NCBI RefSeq assembly: GCF_014654365.1
Contig: NZ_BNAY01000009.1
Span: 248,001-312,000, forward strand
Length of the DNA: 64,000 nt
Direction: 5' to 3'
Source: Amycolatopsis oliviviridis
GTDB lineage: Bacteria > Actinomycetota > Actinomycetes > Mycobacteriales > Pseudonocardiaceae
Shown here: positions 8,097-16,926 of the stretch, piece after piece
Numbering within the stretch: the stretch's first letter is position 1
Layout of the letters: every line of letters begins with the position of its first letter
Notes under the pieces: generated by a model
Databases searched by the model: none
What the model saw: only the letters and a program-made list of their open reading frames with translations
Told to the model about the DNA's origin: nothing
Made by a program: the position numbers and the translations under genes

Positions 8097-8431
8097 AGCT
8101 GATCACCGCGATCGTCAAGCCGTTCACGCTCGACGACGTCCGCTCCGCGCTGGAACAGCTGGGCGTGCTCGGCATGACGGTCAGCGAGGTGCAGGGCTAC
8201 GGCAGGCAGAAGGGCCACACCGAGGTCTACCGGGGCGCGGAGTACTCCGTCGACTTCGTGGCGAAGCTGAGGGTCGAGGTCGTCACCGACGATTCCAACG
8301 TCGAGAAGGTCCTCGACGCGATCACCACCGCCGCGCACACCGGCAAGATCGGCGACGGCAAGATCTGGGTGACGCCGGTCGAGACGGTCATCCGGGTACG
8401 CACCGGCGAGCGCGGCTCGGACGCTCTATAG
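8093..8431 (+). CDS. glnK: nitrogen regulatory protein PII (GlnK)
   Basis: 112 residues, the exact size of a PII subunit. It begins MKLITAIVKPFTLDDVR and contains the T-loop GYGRQKGHTEVYRGAEYSVD with Tyr at the position that is covalently modified (adenylylated in actinobacteria), followed by the B-loop TGKIGDGKIWV and the C-loop RVRTGERG. It forms a trimer that binds ATP/ADP and 2-oxoglutarate and blocks AmtB when nitrogen is plentiful. Its start overlaps the amtB stop (ATGA) and glnD begins 9 bases after its stop. Confidence 0.96.
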   Translation: MKLITAIVKPFTLDDVRSALEQLGVLGMTVSEVQGYGRQKGHTEVYRGAEYSVDFVAKLRVEVVTDDSNVEKVLDAITTAAHTGKIGDGKIWVTPVETVIRVRTGERGSDAL

Positions 8432-8440
8432 GCGTCAGGG

Positions 8441-10756
8441 ATGGCCGACGGGGGTGAGCTGGTTAAAGCCACCGAGCGACTGCTCGAGGGCAGGCACGGG
8501 AGGCTGGGGGCGGCCGCGTTGCGGGCGGCCCTGGTCGACCTCTACGAATTCTGGTTGGGCAAGGGCGCCGCGGCGGCCGGTGTCGACACCGCTGAACCCG
8601 GTGTCGCGCTGGCCGCCGTCGGTGGCCTCGGGCGCCGCGAACTGGTGCCCTTCTCCGACCTCGACCTGTTGTTGCTGCACAACGGCAACGGCGGCGTCGG
8701 CGAGATCGCCGACGCGATCTGGTACCCGTTGTGGGACGCCAAGATCGGCCTCGACCACTCGGTCCGCACACCGGGTGAGGCGCTGAAGGTGGCGTCCGAG
8801 GACCTGCGGACCGCGATGGGACTGCTCGAGATCCGGCACATCGCCGGGGACGCCGAGATCACCGCCAGGCTCGCGGCCGCGGCACGGGACCAGTGGCGGC
8901 GGACCGCCCGGAAACGGGTGGGCGAACTGTCGGACGCGGTGCGTCAGCGCTGGGCTCGCAGTGGCGAGATCGCGCAGTCCGCCGAGCCGGACCTCAAGCA
9001 CGGCCGAGGCGGGCTTCGCGACTTCGCCGTCCTGGAGGCTTTGGCAGCGGCACAGCTGACAGCCAGACCCGGCGAGGAACTCCTGGCGGCCAAGAGCCTG
9101 CTGCTCGACGTCCGGACGGAGTTGCGCCGGGAACTGCGCCGCGAGCGGGACATCCTCAGCGCGCCGGAGGCCGAGACGGTCGCGGGCGAACTGGGGTTCG
9201 GCGACAGGTTCACCTTGGCGCGCAAGCTTTCCGGCGTCGGGCGGACGATCGCGTACGCCGTCGATGTGGCACTCCGGTCCACTGTGGAGCCGCCCAAGGC
9301 GCGGTTCGGGCGGCGGCCGGTGCGGACGCCGCTCGACGAAGGTGTCGTGCTGCACGGGAACGAGGTCGCGCTGGCGCGGGACGCGCTGCCCGCCAAGGAT
9401 CCGGCGTTGCTGCTGCGGGTCGCGGCGGCGTCGGCGCGGATCCGGAAGCCGATCGCGCACGGGACCTTACGGGCACTCGCCGACACCGCGCCGGAACTGC
9501 GTGCGCCGTGGCCCGCCGACGCTCTCAAGGCGCTGGTGGAACTGCTCGGCGCGGGCGAGGGCCTGGTCGACGCCGTCGAGGCGCTCGACCGCACGGGCCT
9601 GTGGGCGCGGCTGTTCCCCGAATGGGGTGCGGTGCGGGACCTCCCGCCGAGGTCGCCGGTGCATTCGTGGACCGTCGACAGGCATCTCGTGCGCGCCGCC
9701 GTCGAGGCGTCGAAACTGACGACCACCGTCTCGCGGCCGGACCTGCTGCTGATCGGCGCGCTGCTGCACGACATCGGAAAGGGCCGCGACGCGGACCATT
9801 CCGAACTCGGCGCGAAGATCAGTGCCCAGGTGGCGGCCCGGCTCGGGCTGTCGCGGGCCGATTCGGCGCTGGTGGCGGCGATGGTCCGGCATCACCTGCT
9901 GCTGCCGCACACCGCGACCCGGCGGGACATCAGCGATCCGGCCACGATCCAGCGGGTGACGAAGACGCTCGACGAGAACCTGGTCCTGCTGGAACTGCTG
10001 CACGCGCTGACGACGGCCGATTCGCTGGCGACCGGTCCGGGCGTGTGGACCGACTGGAAGGCCAGGCTGCTCGCCGAACTCGTGTCCGGTTGCGAGGAAG
10101 CCTTGCACGGCAAGGGTTTCGTACCGCCGGAGCCGATGGGTGCCGAACAACGGGAGCTCGTCGCCGAAGCCGTCGCGTCCGGTCGCGGGGAGGTGCGGAT
10201 CACCGCCGCCGGCAAGGTCGTGACCGTGGTGCTCGCGGTCCCGGCCCGCGCCGAACTGCTGGCGCCCGCCGCCGGGGTGCTCGCGCTGAACTCCCTCGAA
10301 GTCCACGCGGCGGTGCTGCGCGGGCACGAGGGGGGACGGGCGGGCGTGTTCACGGCGTCTCCGAAGTTCGGTTCGCTGCCCGACGTCACGTTGCTGCGCG
10401 AGCAGTTCGCGCGGGCGGTGGCCGGGACGCTGCCGCTCACCCAGCGGCTGGCGGCGAAGGAACGGGACTACGGCGGTGGCGAGACGCCGTCGGCGGGCGT
10501 GAAGGTGATCTGGTTCGACGACGAGACCAGCGGGCAGGACACGGTCGTGGTCGAACTGCGGGCCGCGAACCGGATCGGCCTGCTGTACCGGGTCGCGGGC
10601 GCGCTGCGGCGGTGCGAAGCCGAGGTGCGCTGGGCGAAGGTGGCCACGCTCGGCGGCGCCGTCGTCGATTCGTTCGCCGTCGCGCCGAGGACCGGCCGGG
10701 TCGACCAGGCGTGGCGGTCGAAGATCGAAGCCGCTTTGCTGGCGGCCGCTTCTTGA
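8441..10756 (+). CDS. glnD: [protein-PII] uridylyl/adenylyltransferase GlnD
   Basis: 771 residues. The nucleotidyltransferase signature AVGGLGRRELVPFSDLDLLL lies near residues 58-78 with the catalytic Ser-Asp-x-Asp; an HD phosphohydrolase domain follows with LLHDIGKGRDADHSE (mid-protein, around 9760-9810), then two C-terminal ACT-type regions, the last including RAANRIGLLYRVAGALRRCE. It senses glutamine through the ACT domains and modifies or de-modifies GlnK on the T-loop Tyr. In actinomycetes the modification is adenylylation, so the product may be an adenylyltransferase. Last gene of the operon; a strong terminator follows at once. Confidence 0.94.
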   Translation: MADGGELVKATERLLEGRHGRLGAAALRAALVDLYEFWLGKGAAAAGVDTAEPGVALAAVGGLGRRELVPFSDLDLLLLHNGNGGVGEIADAIWYPLWDAKIGLDHSVRTPGEALKVASEDLRTAMGLLEIRHIAGDAEITARLAAAARDQWRRTARKRVGELSDAVRQRWARSGEIAQSAEPDLKHGRGGLRDFAVLEALAAAQLTARPGEELLAAKSLLLDVRTELRRELRRERDILSAPEAETVAGELGFGDRFTLARKLSGVGRTIAYAVDVALRSTVEPPKARFGRRPVRTPLDEGVVLHGNEVALARDALPAKDPALLLRVAAASARIRKPIAHGTLRALADTAPELRAPWPADALKALVELLGAGEGLVDAVEALDRTGLWARLFPEWGAVRDLPPRSPVHSWTVDRHLVRAAVEASKLTTTVSRPDLLLIGALLHDIGKGRDADHSELGAKISAQVAARLGLSRADSALVAAMVRHHLLLPHTATRRDISDPATIQRVTKTLDENLVLLELLHALTTADSLATGPGVWTDWKARLLAELVSGCEEALHGKGFVPPEPMGAEQRELVAEAVASGRGEVRITAAGKVVTVVLAVPARAELLAPAAGVLALNSLEVHAAVLRGHEGGRAGVFTASPKFGSLPDVTLLREQFARAVAGTLPLTQRLAAKERDYGGGETPSAGVKVIWFDDETSGQDTVVVELRAANRIGLLYRVAGALRRCEAEVRWAKVATLGGAVVDSFAVAPRTGRVDQAWRSKIEAALLAAAS

Positions 10757-10759
10757 CGG

Positions 10760-10802
10760 CCCCGGGGGCGGGAGCAAGGGACCTTTGCTCTCGCCCCCGG
10801 GG
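10760..10802 (+). terminator. terminator after glnD
   Basis: 18-base arms CCCCGGGGGCGGGAGCAA (10760-10777) and the matching strand at 10785-10802 form a stem with one mismatch and a 7-base loop, starting a few bases after the glnD stop. There is no long T-run, which is usual in high-GC actinobacteria. Confidence 0.75.
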
Positions 10803-10880
10803 TGTCGCGCGAGTGGCGGAGGGTGACGGTGGCAGGATGTGCGCGGTCGAAACCCGAAGGCTCCGGAGGGCGGTGAGCGC

Positions 10881-11273
10881 GTGCGCGGTCACGAGCAGAA
10901 CCCGCCCGGGCCACACCGGACCTCGCTGCCGCCGACCGTCGTCGCCTCGCACTTCCGGGCCTGCGCGGACGACCTCGCCGTCTCCCTGACCGCGTCCGGC
11001 ACCGCCGCGACCGTCCCCGAACTGCTCAAGGTGGTCCGGCACCTCGTCGCGGGCCAGCAGGCACTGGCCATCGCGCTCGAAGGCATGGCGGGCCGGGTCG
11101 AGGTGGGGAGCGAAGGCGCGTTGTCCACCGCTCCACTGGTCGACGTCGAAGTCGTCGCGGAAGTACTCCGGGCGGCCGCCACCGCTGTCGGCTGTTCGGC
11201 CGACGCGCTGGCCGAATCCCGCCCGTCATTCGAATGTGTGAGCGAATCAGTGGCCCCTGACACCCGTTTGTAG
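10881..11273 (+). CDS. hypothetical protein
   Basis: 130 residues from a GTG at 10881 with GGAGGG at 10865-10870; a longer frame from 10839 is open but lacks a site. No signal peptide or membrane helix. The sequence looks helical (VVASHFRACADDLAVSLTAS, then RHLVAGQQALAIALEGMAG) and ends in a Ser-rich tail. I do not recognise the family. It stands alone between glnD and ku. Confidence 0.55.
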   Translation: MRGHEQNPPGPHRTSLPPTVVASHFRACADDLAVSLTASGTAATVPELLKVVRHLVAGQQALAIALEGMAGRVEVGSEGALSTAPLVDVEVVAEVLRAAATAVGCSADALAESRPSFECVSESVAPDTRL

Positions 11274-11323
11274 CTGTCCCGCCGCTTCGGCGCGTGGATA
11301 CGCTGACCAGGCGGAGGTGGGCC

Positions 11324-12184
11324 ATGCGAGCGGTGTGGAAAGGCACGATCGGATTCGGGACCTACGCCATTCCGGTGAAGGCGTACAGCGCGACCGAAGA
11401 GCACAGCGTCCCCCTCCACCAGGTGCACGAGCCGGACGGCGGCAGGGTGCGGGTGAAATGGGTCTGCGAGGTCGACGGCGCCGAGGTGCCCCCGGCCGAG
11501 ATCGCCAAGGGACACCCCGTTCCCAACGGTGACGTCGTGCTGCTGACCGGCCAGGACTTCGCGTCGCTGCTCGGGCCGACCACCCAGTCGATGGACGTCG
11601 TCGGCTTCACCCCCGCCGAGCAGGTCGACTCGACGTACTTCGCGCGCAGTTACTACCTCGAACCGGAGCCGTCGGGGACCAAGCCGTACGTGCTGTTGAG
11701 CGAGGCGCTGCAGCAGTCCGGGCGGATCGCGATCGTGAAGGTGACGCTGCGGCAGCGCGAGACACTCGGCGCGCTGCGCGTGCGGGACCAGGTGATCCTG
11801 CTCGAGACGATGCTGTGGCCCGACGAGGTCCGGCGGCCCGACTTCCCGTTCCTGCACGAGGACGTCGACCTGCGCCGCGGTGAGCTGCGGAACGCGGTCT
11901 CGCTGATAGAAGACCTCACCCAGGACTTCGACCCCGCGCGGTACACCGATCGCTACCGGGAAGCGCTGGAAGCGCTCATTCAGGCCAAACTGGACGGCGA
12001 CGACGTCCTCCAGCCGACCGCCGCCGAGCAGGCCGAGGGCGTGACGCGGCTGCTGGCGGCCCTGCAGCGGAGCGCGGTCGAAGCCGACCGTGCTCCGGTC
12101 GCGAAGGCCAAGGACGCGGCGGACAAGGCCCGTCAGGCGCGGACGCGGGCGAGGAAGGCCTCGTCGTCGGCCAAGACCACTTGA
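11324..12184 (+). CDS. ku: Ku protein, non-homologous end joining
   Basis: 286 residues; ATG at 11324 with GGAGG at 11312-11316. It opens with MRAVWKGTIGFGTYAIPVKA, the typical bacterial Ku start, and carries the core beta-barrel and dimer arm (FLHEDVDLRRGELRNAVSLI). The C-terminal 30 residues are Lys/Arg/Ala-rich (AKAKDAADKARQARTRARK), as in the DNA-interacting tails of bacterial Ku. A homodimeric ring threads onto double-strand breaks and recruits LigD. No ligD gene is in the window, which is common when the two are unlinked. It appears monocistronic. Confidence 0.95.
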   Translation: MRAVWKGTIGFGTYAIPVKAYSATEEHSVPLHQVHEPDGGRVRVKWVCEVDGAEVPPAEIAKGHPVPNGDVVLLTGQDFASLLGPTTQSMDVVGFTPAEQVDSTYFARSYYLEPEPSGTKPYVLLSEALQQSGRIAIVKVTLRQRETLGALRVRDQVILLETMLWPDEVRRPDFPFLHEDVDLRRGELRNAVSLIEDLTQDFDPARYTDRYREALEALIQAKLDGDDVLQPTAAEQAEGVTRLLAALQRSAVEADRAPVAKAKDAADKARQARTRARKASSSAKTT

Positions 12185-12279
12185 GTAGTTCTACCCAGGG
12201 GTAGTTGGGGGTCTTCACGCTGCCGTGACCCCGCGGTGACCGGGCATTGTTATGCCATCGCGCGGAGAGAGCGCGGGGA

Positions 12280-12420
12280 GCGAAATCGCCTGGTACTGGG
12301 GGTCCGGCGATACCGAATCCCGCGAAATCGCCAAGTGTGCTTACGGTCGGCTCGCGGGGAGGCGAGCCTTCCGTAGGGGCTCCGGTACCGGTCCGCGAGG
12401 GGCGACCGGTCCCGGAGCCC
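12280..12420 (+). promoter_or_regulatory. structured leader region of the pentapeptide-repeat gene
   Basis: Between ku and the next gene are two exact copies of GCGAAATCGCC (12280-12290 and 12322-12332, 42 bases apart), a hairpin GGCTCGC/GCGAGCC (12349-12355 and 12362-12368), and a long hairpin with 17-base arms starting GGGCTCCGG (12377-12393 against 12404-12420, one mismatch, 10-base loop). The long hairpin ends 12 bases before the ATG at 12433, where it would hinder ribosome binding. It could be a terminator for ku, a cis-acting RNA, or both; I could not match it to a known riboswitch class. Confidence 0.5.
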
Positions 12421-12432
12421 TGTTTCTGCGCT

Positions 12433-14178
12433 ATGAATGTCGCCATGCACGAGCCGTGGCGGACCTGTGGCCGTACTCTCTGCGCCGGTGTCCGGGTACG
12501 GGGGGACCGTTGCCTCGCTCACCTCGATCCTTCACGGCAGGACCAGTATTTCGAGGGCCTCCGCCCCGGCGCGGAGGTGGACCTGCGCGGAACCGAGCTG
12601 TCGGGGGATCTGGTCAAGCGGCTGGTCGAGAGCATCCGAACCGAGGACGGCCGGGCCGAGTTCGGACGAGCCGACTTCACCGACGCCAGGTTCCGCGACC
12701 CGGTGAGGTTCGAAAAAGTGACCTTCGCCCGCACGTCTTTCAAGGACGCGAGATTCGGCGGTGAGGCGGCGTTCAGCGAAACCCTGTTCCATGACGAAGC
12801 TTCGTTCCGTGCCACGAGGTTCGCCCGGTCGGCACTGTTCGCGGACGTCACTTTCGGGTCCGCGACCTTCGAAAGCGCGGAGTTCGCCGGCGGTGCGCGA
12901 TTCAGCAGGGCGAAGTTCGCGGGCGGCGGCTTTCAGTTCACGCAGTTCAACGGATTGGTCGCGTTCGACGAGTCGGTTTTCGTCGATGACACGAATTTTC
13001 GGGAAGTCGATTTCGGCGGCGACGCGTCGTTCGCGCAGGTCGAGTTCGAAGGCAAGGTGCAGTTCTCGCTGGTTTCAGGATTTCGCGGCGAGGCTCTCTT
13101 TCGCGAGGCTCGGTTCGGGGGCGAGGCCTCGTTCGCCGAACTGGAATTTCACGGAAAAGTGAGCTTCGAGGGGGCGGGTTTCTCCGGAGCCGCACGGTTT
13201 CAGTCCGCCCGATTCCATGAGTCCGTCACGTTCGAACGCGGCCGATTCGGTGGCTTCGCCGTTTTCAAGGGCGCGCGGTTCCATGCCCCCGTCTCGTTCG
13301 AGTCGGCCGACTTCGTGGCCGCGGAACTGCTCGGCCCCGCGGAGGGAATCATGATGACCTTCGCCCACGCGACCTTCCGTAAGCGAATGGTCATCGATGT
13401 CGTGGCGGCCGAGGTTTACTGCGGTGAGGCGAATTTCGAAGCGGGGGTCGATCTGCGGACGATGAAGGCGAACGTCGATCTGACGCGGGCGGCGTTCGGT
13501 AAGCCGTCGACGATCGCCGGCCGGGGGCTCTCGTCTTTGAGGTCGATACGCGAGGTCGATGCGGTCGACCTCGTCCTCACCGATCTGGATCTCTCCAGCT
13601 GTACGTTCGCCGGAGCGCATCACCTGGACAAGCTGCGCCTCGAAGGTGAATGCCGCTTCCTTGTCCGGCGAAGGCGTCAGGTGCTGGCCGAGGATCCACG
13701 ATTCGGCCCCGGCACAGGCTCCCAGGTCGGGCCGCAAAGGATGGCCGATCTCTACCGCCAGCTCCGCAAGGCGCAGGAAGACAGCAAGAACGAACCCGGC
13801 GCCGCCGACTTCTACTACGGCGAGATGGAGATGCGCCGCCACAGCCCCGCGACCCCGTGGTCCGAGCGCGTCATCCTCCACCTCTACTGGCTCGTCTCCG
13901 GCTACGGCCTTCGCGCGCTAAGGGCCCTCGCGACCCTCGCCGTCCTCATAGCCGTCGTAAGCGTGAGCATCTGGCTAGGCGGCTTCAAGACGACGCCTGC
14001 CTTCGGTGACACCTTGATCTACGTCGCCCAGAGCACCGTTTCGCTGGAAACGAAACTGTCGTCCCTGCCGAAGGATCTGACGCCGTTCGGCGAGGTGATG
14101 CGGCTGGTCATGCGCGTTCTGGGGCCGCTGCTGCTCGGCCTGACGCTCCTGGCCGTCCGCAACCGCGTCAAACGCTGA
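12433..14178 (+). CDS. membrane-anchored pentapeptide-repeat protein with N-terminal Cys/His motif
   Basis: 581 residues from ATG 12433 (ATG 12445 is an alternative; neither has a strong ribosome site). The N-terminus has a possible zinc knuckle, WRTCGRTLCAGVRVRGDRCLAH (C-x4-C-x8-C-x2-H, spread over residues about 8-28). Residues about 80-300 are a long run of F-centred pentapeptide repeats (ARF, TSF, AAF, ASF, ATF each about five residues apart), predicted to form a quadrilateral right-handed beta-helix. The C-terminus has two membrane helices (GLRALRALATLAVLIAVVSV and LVMRVLGPLLLGLTLLAVRN) flanking a short extracytoplasmic loop, a layout like the pore segment of small ion channels. The channel resemblance is inference. 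It stands alone between ku and ffh. Confidence 0.75.
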   Translation: MNVAMHEPWRTCGRTLCAGVRVRGDRCLAHLDPSRQDQYFEGLRPGAEVDLRGTELSGDLVKRLVESIRTEDGRAEFGRADFTDARFRDPVRFEKVTFARTSFKDARFGGEAAFSETLFHDEASFRATRFARSALFADVTFGSATFESAEFAGGARFSRAKFAGGGFQFTQFNGLVAFDESVFVDDTNFREVDFGGDASFAQVEFEGKVQFSLVSGFRGEALFREARFGGEASFAELEFHGKVSFEGAGFSGAARFQSARFHESVTFERGRFGGFAVFKGARFHAPVSFESADFVAAELLGPAEGIMMTFAHATFRKRMVIDVVAAEVYCGEANFEAGVDLRTMKANVDLTRAAFGKPSTIAGRGLSSLRSIREVDAVDLVLTDLDLSSCTFAGAHHLDKLRLEGECRFLVRRRRQVLAEDPRFGPGTGSQVGPQRMADLYRQLRKAQEDSKNEPGAADFYYGEMEMRRHSPATPWSERVILHLYWLVSGYGLRALRALATLAVLIAVVSVSIWLGGFKTTPAFGDTLIYVAQSTVSLETKLSSLPKDLTPFGEVMRLVMRVLGPLLLGLTLLAVRNRVKR

Positions 14179-14256
14179 CCTCGGACACCGACTACCCTGG
14201 GAAGCCGCCGGTCCGTACCGGCGAGCCACAACGACCCAGCTGGAGCGTGCACACCC

Positions 14257-15807
14257 GTGTTCGACACCCTCTCCGATCGGCTCACGTCCGCCCTGCAGAC
14301 GCTGTCTCGCAAGGGCAGGCTCTCCGACGCCGACATCGACGCCACCGCGCGCGAGATCCGTATCGCGCTGCTCGAGGCGGATGTCGCGCTCTCCGTGGTC
14401 AAGGACTTCATCGCCCGCATCAAGGAGCGCGCCAAGGGCGCCGAGGTGCACGGCGCGCTGAACCCGGCGCAGCAGGTCATCAAGATCGTCAACGAGGAAC
14501 TCGTCACCATCCTCGGCGGCGAGACCAGGCGGCTCACGTTCGCGAAGAACCCGCCGACGGTCATCATGCTCGCGGGTCTCCAGGGTGCCGGTAAGACCAC
14601 GCTCGCCGGCAAGCTCGCGATGTGGCTGAAGAAGCAGGGCCACGCGCCGATGCTGGTCGCCTGTGACCTCCAGCGTCCCAACGCGGTCACGCAGCTGCAG
14701 GTCGTCGGCGAGCGGGCCGGGGTCGCGGTCTTCGCGCCCGAGCCCGGCAACGGTGTCGGCGACCCGGTCGACGTCGCCCGCCGCGCCATCGACGAGGCCA
14801 AGCGCGCCCAGCACGACATCGTCCTCGTCGACACCGCCGGCCGTCTCGGTGTCGACGAAGAGCTGATGAAGCAGGCCGCGGACATCCGCGACGCCGTTTC
14901 GCCGGACGAGACGCTGTTCGTCGTCGACGCGATGATCGGTCAGGACGCGGTCACCACGGCCGAGGCGTTCCGCGACGGCGTCGGCTTCACCGGCGTCGTG
15001 CTCACCAAGCTCGACGGCGACGCCCGCGGTGGTGCCGCGCTGTCCGTCCGCCAGGTCACCGGCCAGCCGATCCTGTTCGCGTCGAACGGTGAGAAGCTCG
15101 AGGACTTCGACCTCTTCCACCCGGACCGGATGGCCAGCCGGATCCTCGGCATGGGTGACGTGCTCAGCCTCATCGAGCAGGCCGAGCAGCACTTCGACCA
15201 GGAGAAGGCCGAGCAGACCGCGGCCAAGCTCGGCAGCGGCCAGCTCACCCTCGAAGACTTCCTCGAGCAGATGCTCGCGGTCCGCAAGATGGGCCCGATC
15301 GGCAACCTGCTCGGCATGCTGCCCGGCGCCGGGCAGATGAAGGACCAGCTCGCTCAGGTCGACGACAAGCAGCTCGACAAGCTGCAGGCGATCATCCGCG
15401 GCATGACCCCCGCCGAGCGCGACGACCCGAAGATCATCAACGCCTCCCGCCGGATCCGGATCTCGAAGGGCTCGGGCGTCTCCATCCGCGAGGTCAACGA
15501 CCTGGTCAACCGGTTCTTCGAGGCGCGCAAGATGATGGCGCAGATGGCCGGGCGCTTCGGCTTCGGCGGCGGAGGCGGCGGTAGCAAGAACCGCAAGGGC
15601 AAGAAGGGGAAGAAGGGCAAGGGGCGCGGCCCGACGCAGCCCAAGGTCCGCGGCGGCTTCCCCGGCGGCATGCCGATGCTGCCCCCGGGAGGGATGCCTG
15701 GGGGACCTGGCATGCCCGGTGGGATGCCCGACCTCTCCCAGCTCGGCGGCATGAACGACGTACCCGGGTTCGACCCGAAGAAGTTCAAGCTGCCGAAGGA
15801 CAAGTAG
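14257..15807 (+). CDS. ffh: signal recognition particle protein Ffh
   Basis: 516 residues from a GTG at 14257. The N domain starts MFDTLSDRLTSALQTLS; the GTPase domain has P-loop GLQGAGKTT at residues 107-115, DTAGRL, and TKLDGDARGGAAL; the methionine-rich M domain follows (EQMLAVRKMGPIGNLLGMLP), with a C-terminal Gly/Met/Pro-rich tail (GGMPMLPPGGMPGG) longer than in E. coli Ffh. It binds 4.5S/SRP RNA and signal sequences and docks on FtsY for co-translational membrane targeting. No SRP RNA gene is in the window. An amidohydrolase gene starts only 3 bases after the stop. Confidence 0.97.
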   Translation: MFDTLSDRLTSALQTLSRKGRLSDADIDATAREIRIALLEADVALSVVKDFIARIKERAKGAEVHGALNPAQQVIKIVNEELVTILGGETRRLTFAKNPPTVIMLAGLQGAGKTTLAGKLAMWLKKQGHAPMLVACDLQRPNAVTQLQVVGERAGVAVFAPEPGNGVGDPVDVARRAIDEAKRAQHDIVLVDTAGRLGVDEELMKQAADIRDAVSPDETLFVVDAMIGQDAVTTAEAFRDGVGFTGVVLTKLDGDARGGAALSVRQVTGQPILFASNGEKLEDFDLFHPDRMASRILGMGDVLSLIEQAEQHFDQEKAEQTAAKLGSGQLTLEDFLEQMLAVRKMGPIGNLLGMLPGAGQMKDQLAQVDDKQLDKLQAIIRGMTPAERDDPKIINASRRIRISKGSGVSIREVNDLVNRFFEARKMMAQMAGRFGFGGGGGGSKNRKGKKGKKGKGRGPTQPKVRGGFPGGMPMLPPGGMPGGPGMPGGMPDLSQLGGMNDVPGFDPKKFKLPKDK

Positions 15808-15810
15808 CCC

Positions 15811-16884
15811 GTGGAGGCGCTGCACCTGGCGGGGGTCGTCCTGCCGGACGGCGAGCAACGCGAGTTGTGGGTCACCGGCGGCCGGATCACCACCGAACCG
15901 GTCGCTGGAGCGGAAACCGTTGTCCGGGAAGGCTTTCTCGTCCCCGGACTGGTCGACGCGCATTGTCATCCCGGAATCGGGGTCGGCGGCCCCACCACGC
16001 TTGAAGAAGCCACCGAACAGGCGATCACCGATCGCGACGCCGGGACGCTGCTGATCCGCGACTGCGGGCTGCCGATCGACGTCCGGCCGTTGCAAGAGCG
16101 TGCCGACCTGCCGCGGATCATCCGCGCCGGTCAGCACCTCGCCCTGCGCAAGCGCTACATCCCCGGCCTTGGCATCGAACTCGAAGACCCTTCCGAACTG
16201 CCGAAGGCGGCCGCCGAGCAGGCCCGCGACGGCGACGGCTGGGTCAAGCTCGTCGGCGACTGGATCGACCGCGGCGTCGGCGATCTCGCGCCCCTGTGGC
16301 CCGACGACGTCCTCGCCGAGGCCATCGCCGCCGCGCACGCCGAGGGCGCCAAGGTGACGGCGCACGTGTTCGGCCAGGCCGCCTTGCCGGGCCTGATCGC
16401 CGCGGGGATCGACTGCCTCGAACACGGCACGGAACTCTCTTCGGACCAGCTGGGCGTCCTCGCCGAACGCGGGATCGCGCTCGTGCCGACCCTGATCAAC
16501 ATCGAGAACTTCCCCGGCATCGCCGACAAGGCGGGCAAATACCCGGTGTACGCCGACCACATGCGCGCGTTGCACGCGGGCGTCGGCGACATGGTCTCGA
16601 CGGCGATCGAGGCCGGTGTCCAGGTGTACGCCGGAAGCGACGCGGGCGGCATGGTCGAGCACGGCAGGCTCGTCGACGAGATCGAGGCGCTGCACAAGGC
16701 GGGCATGTCCGCGGAGCAGGCGCTGGCGTCGGCTTCGTGGGCGGCGCGCGAGTGGCTCGGCGTGCCCGGGATCGTCGACGGCGCTTCGGCTGATCTCCTC
16801 GTCTACCCCGAGGATCCGCGTGAAGACCTCGCGGTGCTGCGCCATCCGAGTCACATCGTGCTGCGTGGCAAGATCTACGCCTGA
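15811..16884 (+). CDS. amidohydrolase family protein
   Basis: 357 residues, GTG at 15811, three bases after ffh. It is a metal-dependent TIM-barrel hydrolase: GLVDAHCHPGIG (residues 47-58) holds the HxH metal ligands, KVTAHVFGQAALPG gives a further His and HGTEL another, and AGSDAGG carries the catalytic Asp. The C-terminal ALASASWAAREWLGVPG and GASADLLVYPEDPRED are typical of cyclic amidase, prolidase-like and imidazolonepropionase-like members. The substrate cannot be read from sequence. The close spacing suggests transcription with ffh. Confidence 0.85.
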   Translation: MEALHLAGVVLPDGEQRELWVTGGRITTEPVAGAETVVREGFLVPGLVDAHCHPGIGVGGPTTLEEATEQAITDRDAGTLLIRDCGLPIDVRPLQERADLPRIIRAGQHLALRKRYIPGLGIELEDPSELPKAAAEQARDGDGWVKLVGDWIDRGVGDLAPLWPDDVLAEAIAAAHAEGAKVTAHVFGQAALPGLIAAGIDCLEHGTELSSDQLGVLAERGIALVPTLINIENFPGIADKAGKYPVYADHMRALHAGVGDMVSTAIEAGVQVYAGSDAGGMVEHGRLVDEIEALHKAGMSAEQALASASWAAREWLGVPGIVDGASADLLVYPEDPREDLAVLRHPSHIVLRGKIYA

Positions 16885-16926
16885 CCCGACTCCATCCGTG
16901 ACGGGAGCGGTACCTAGCGTGGAGGC

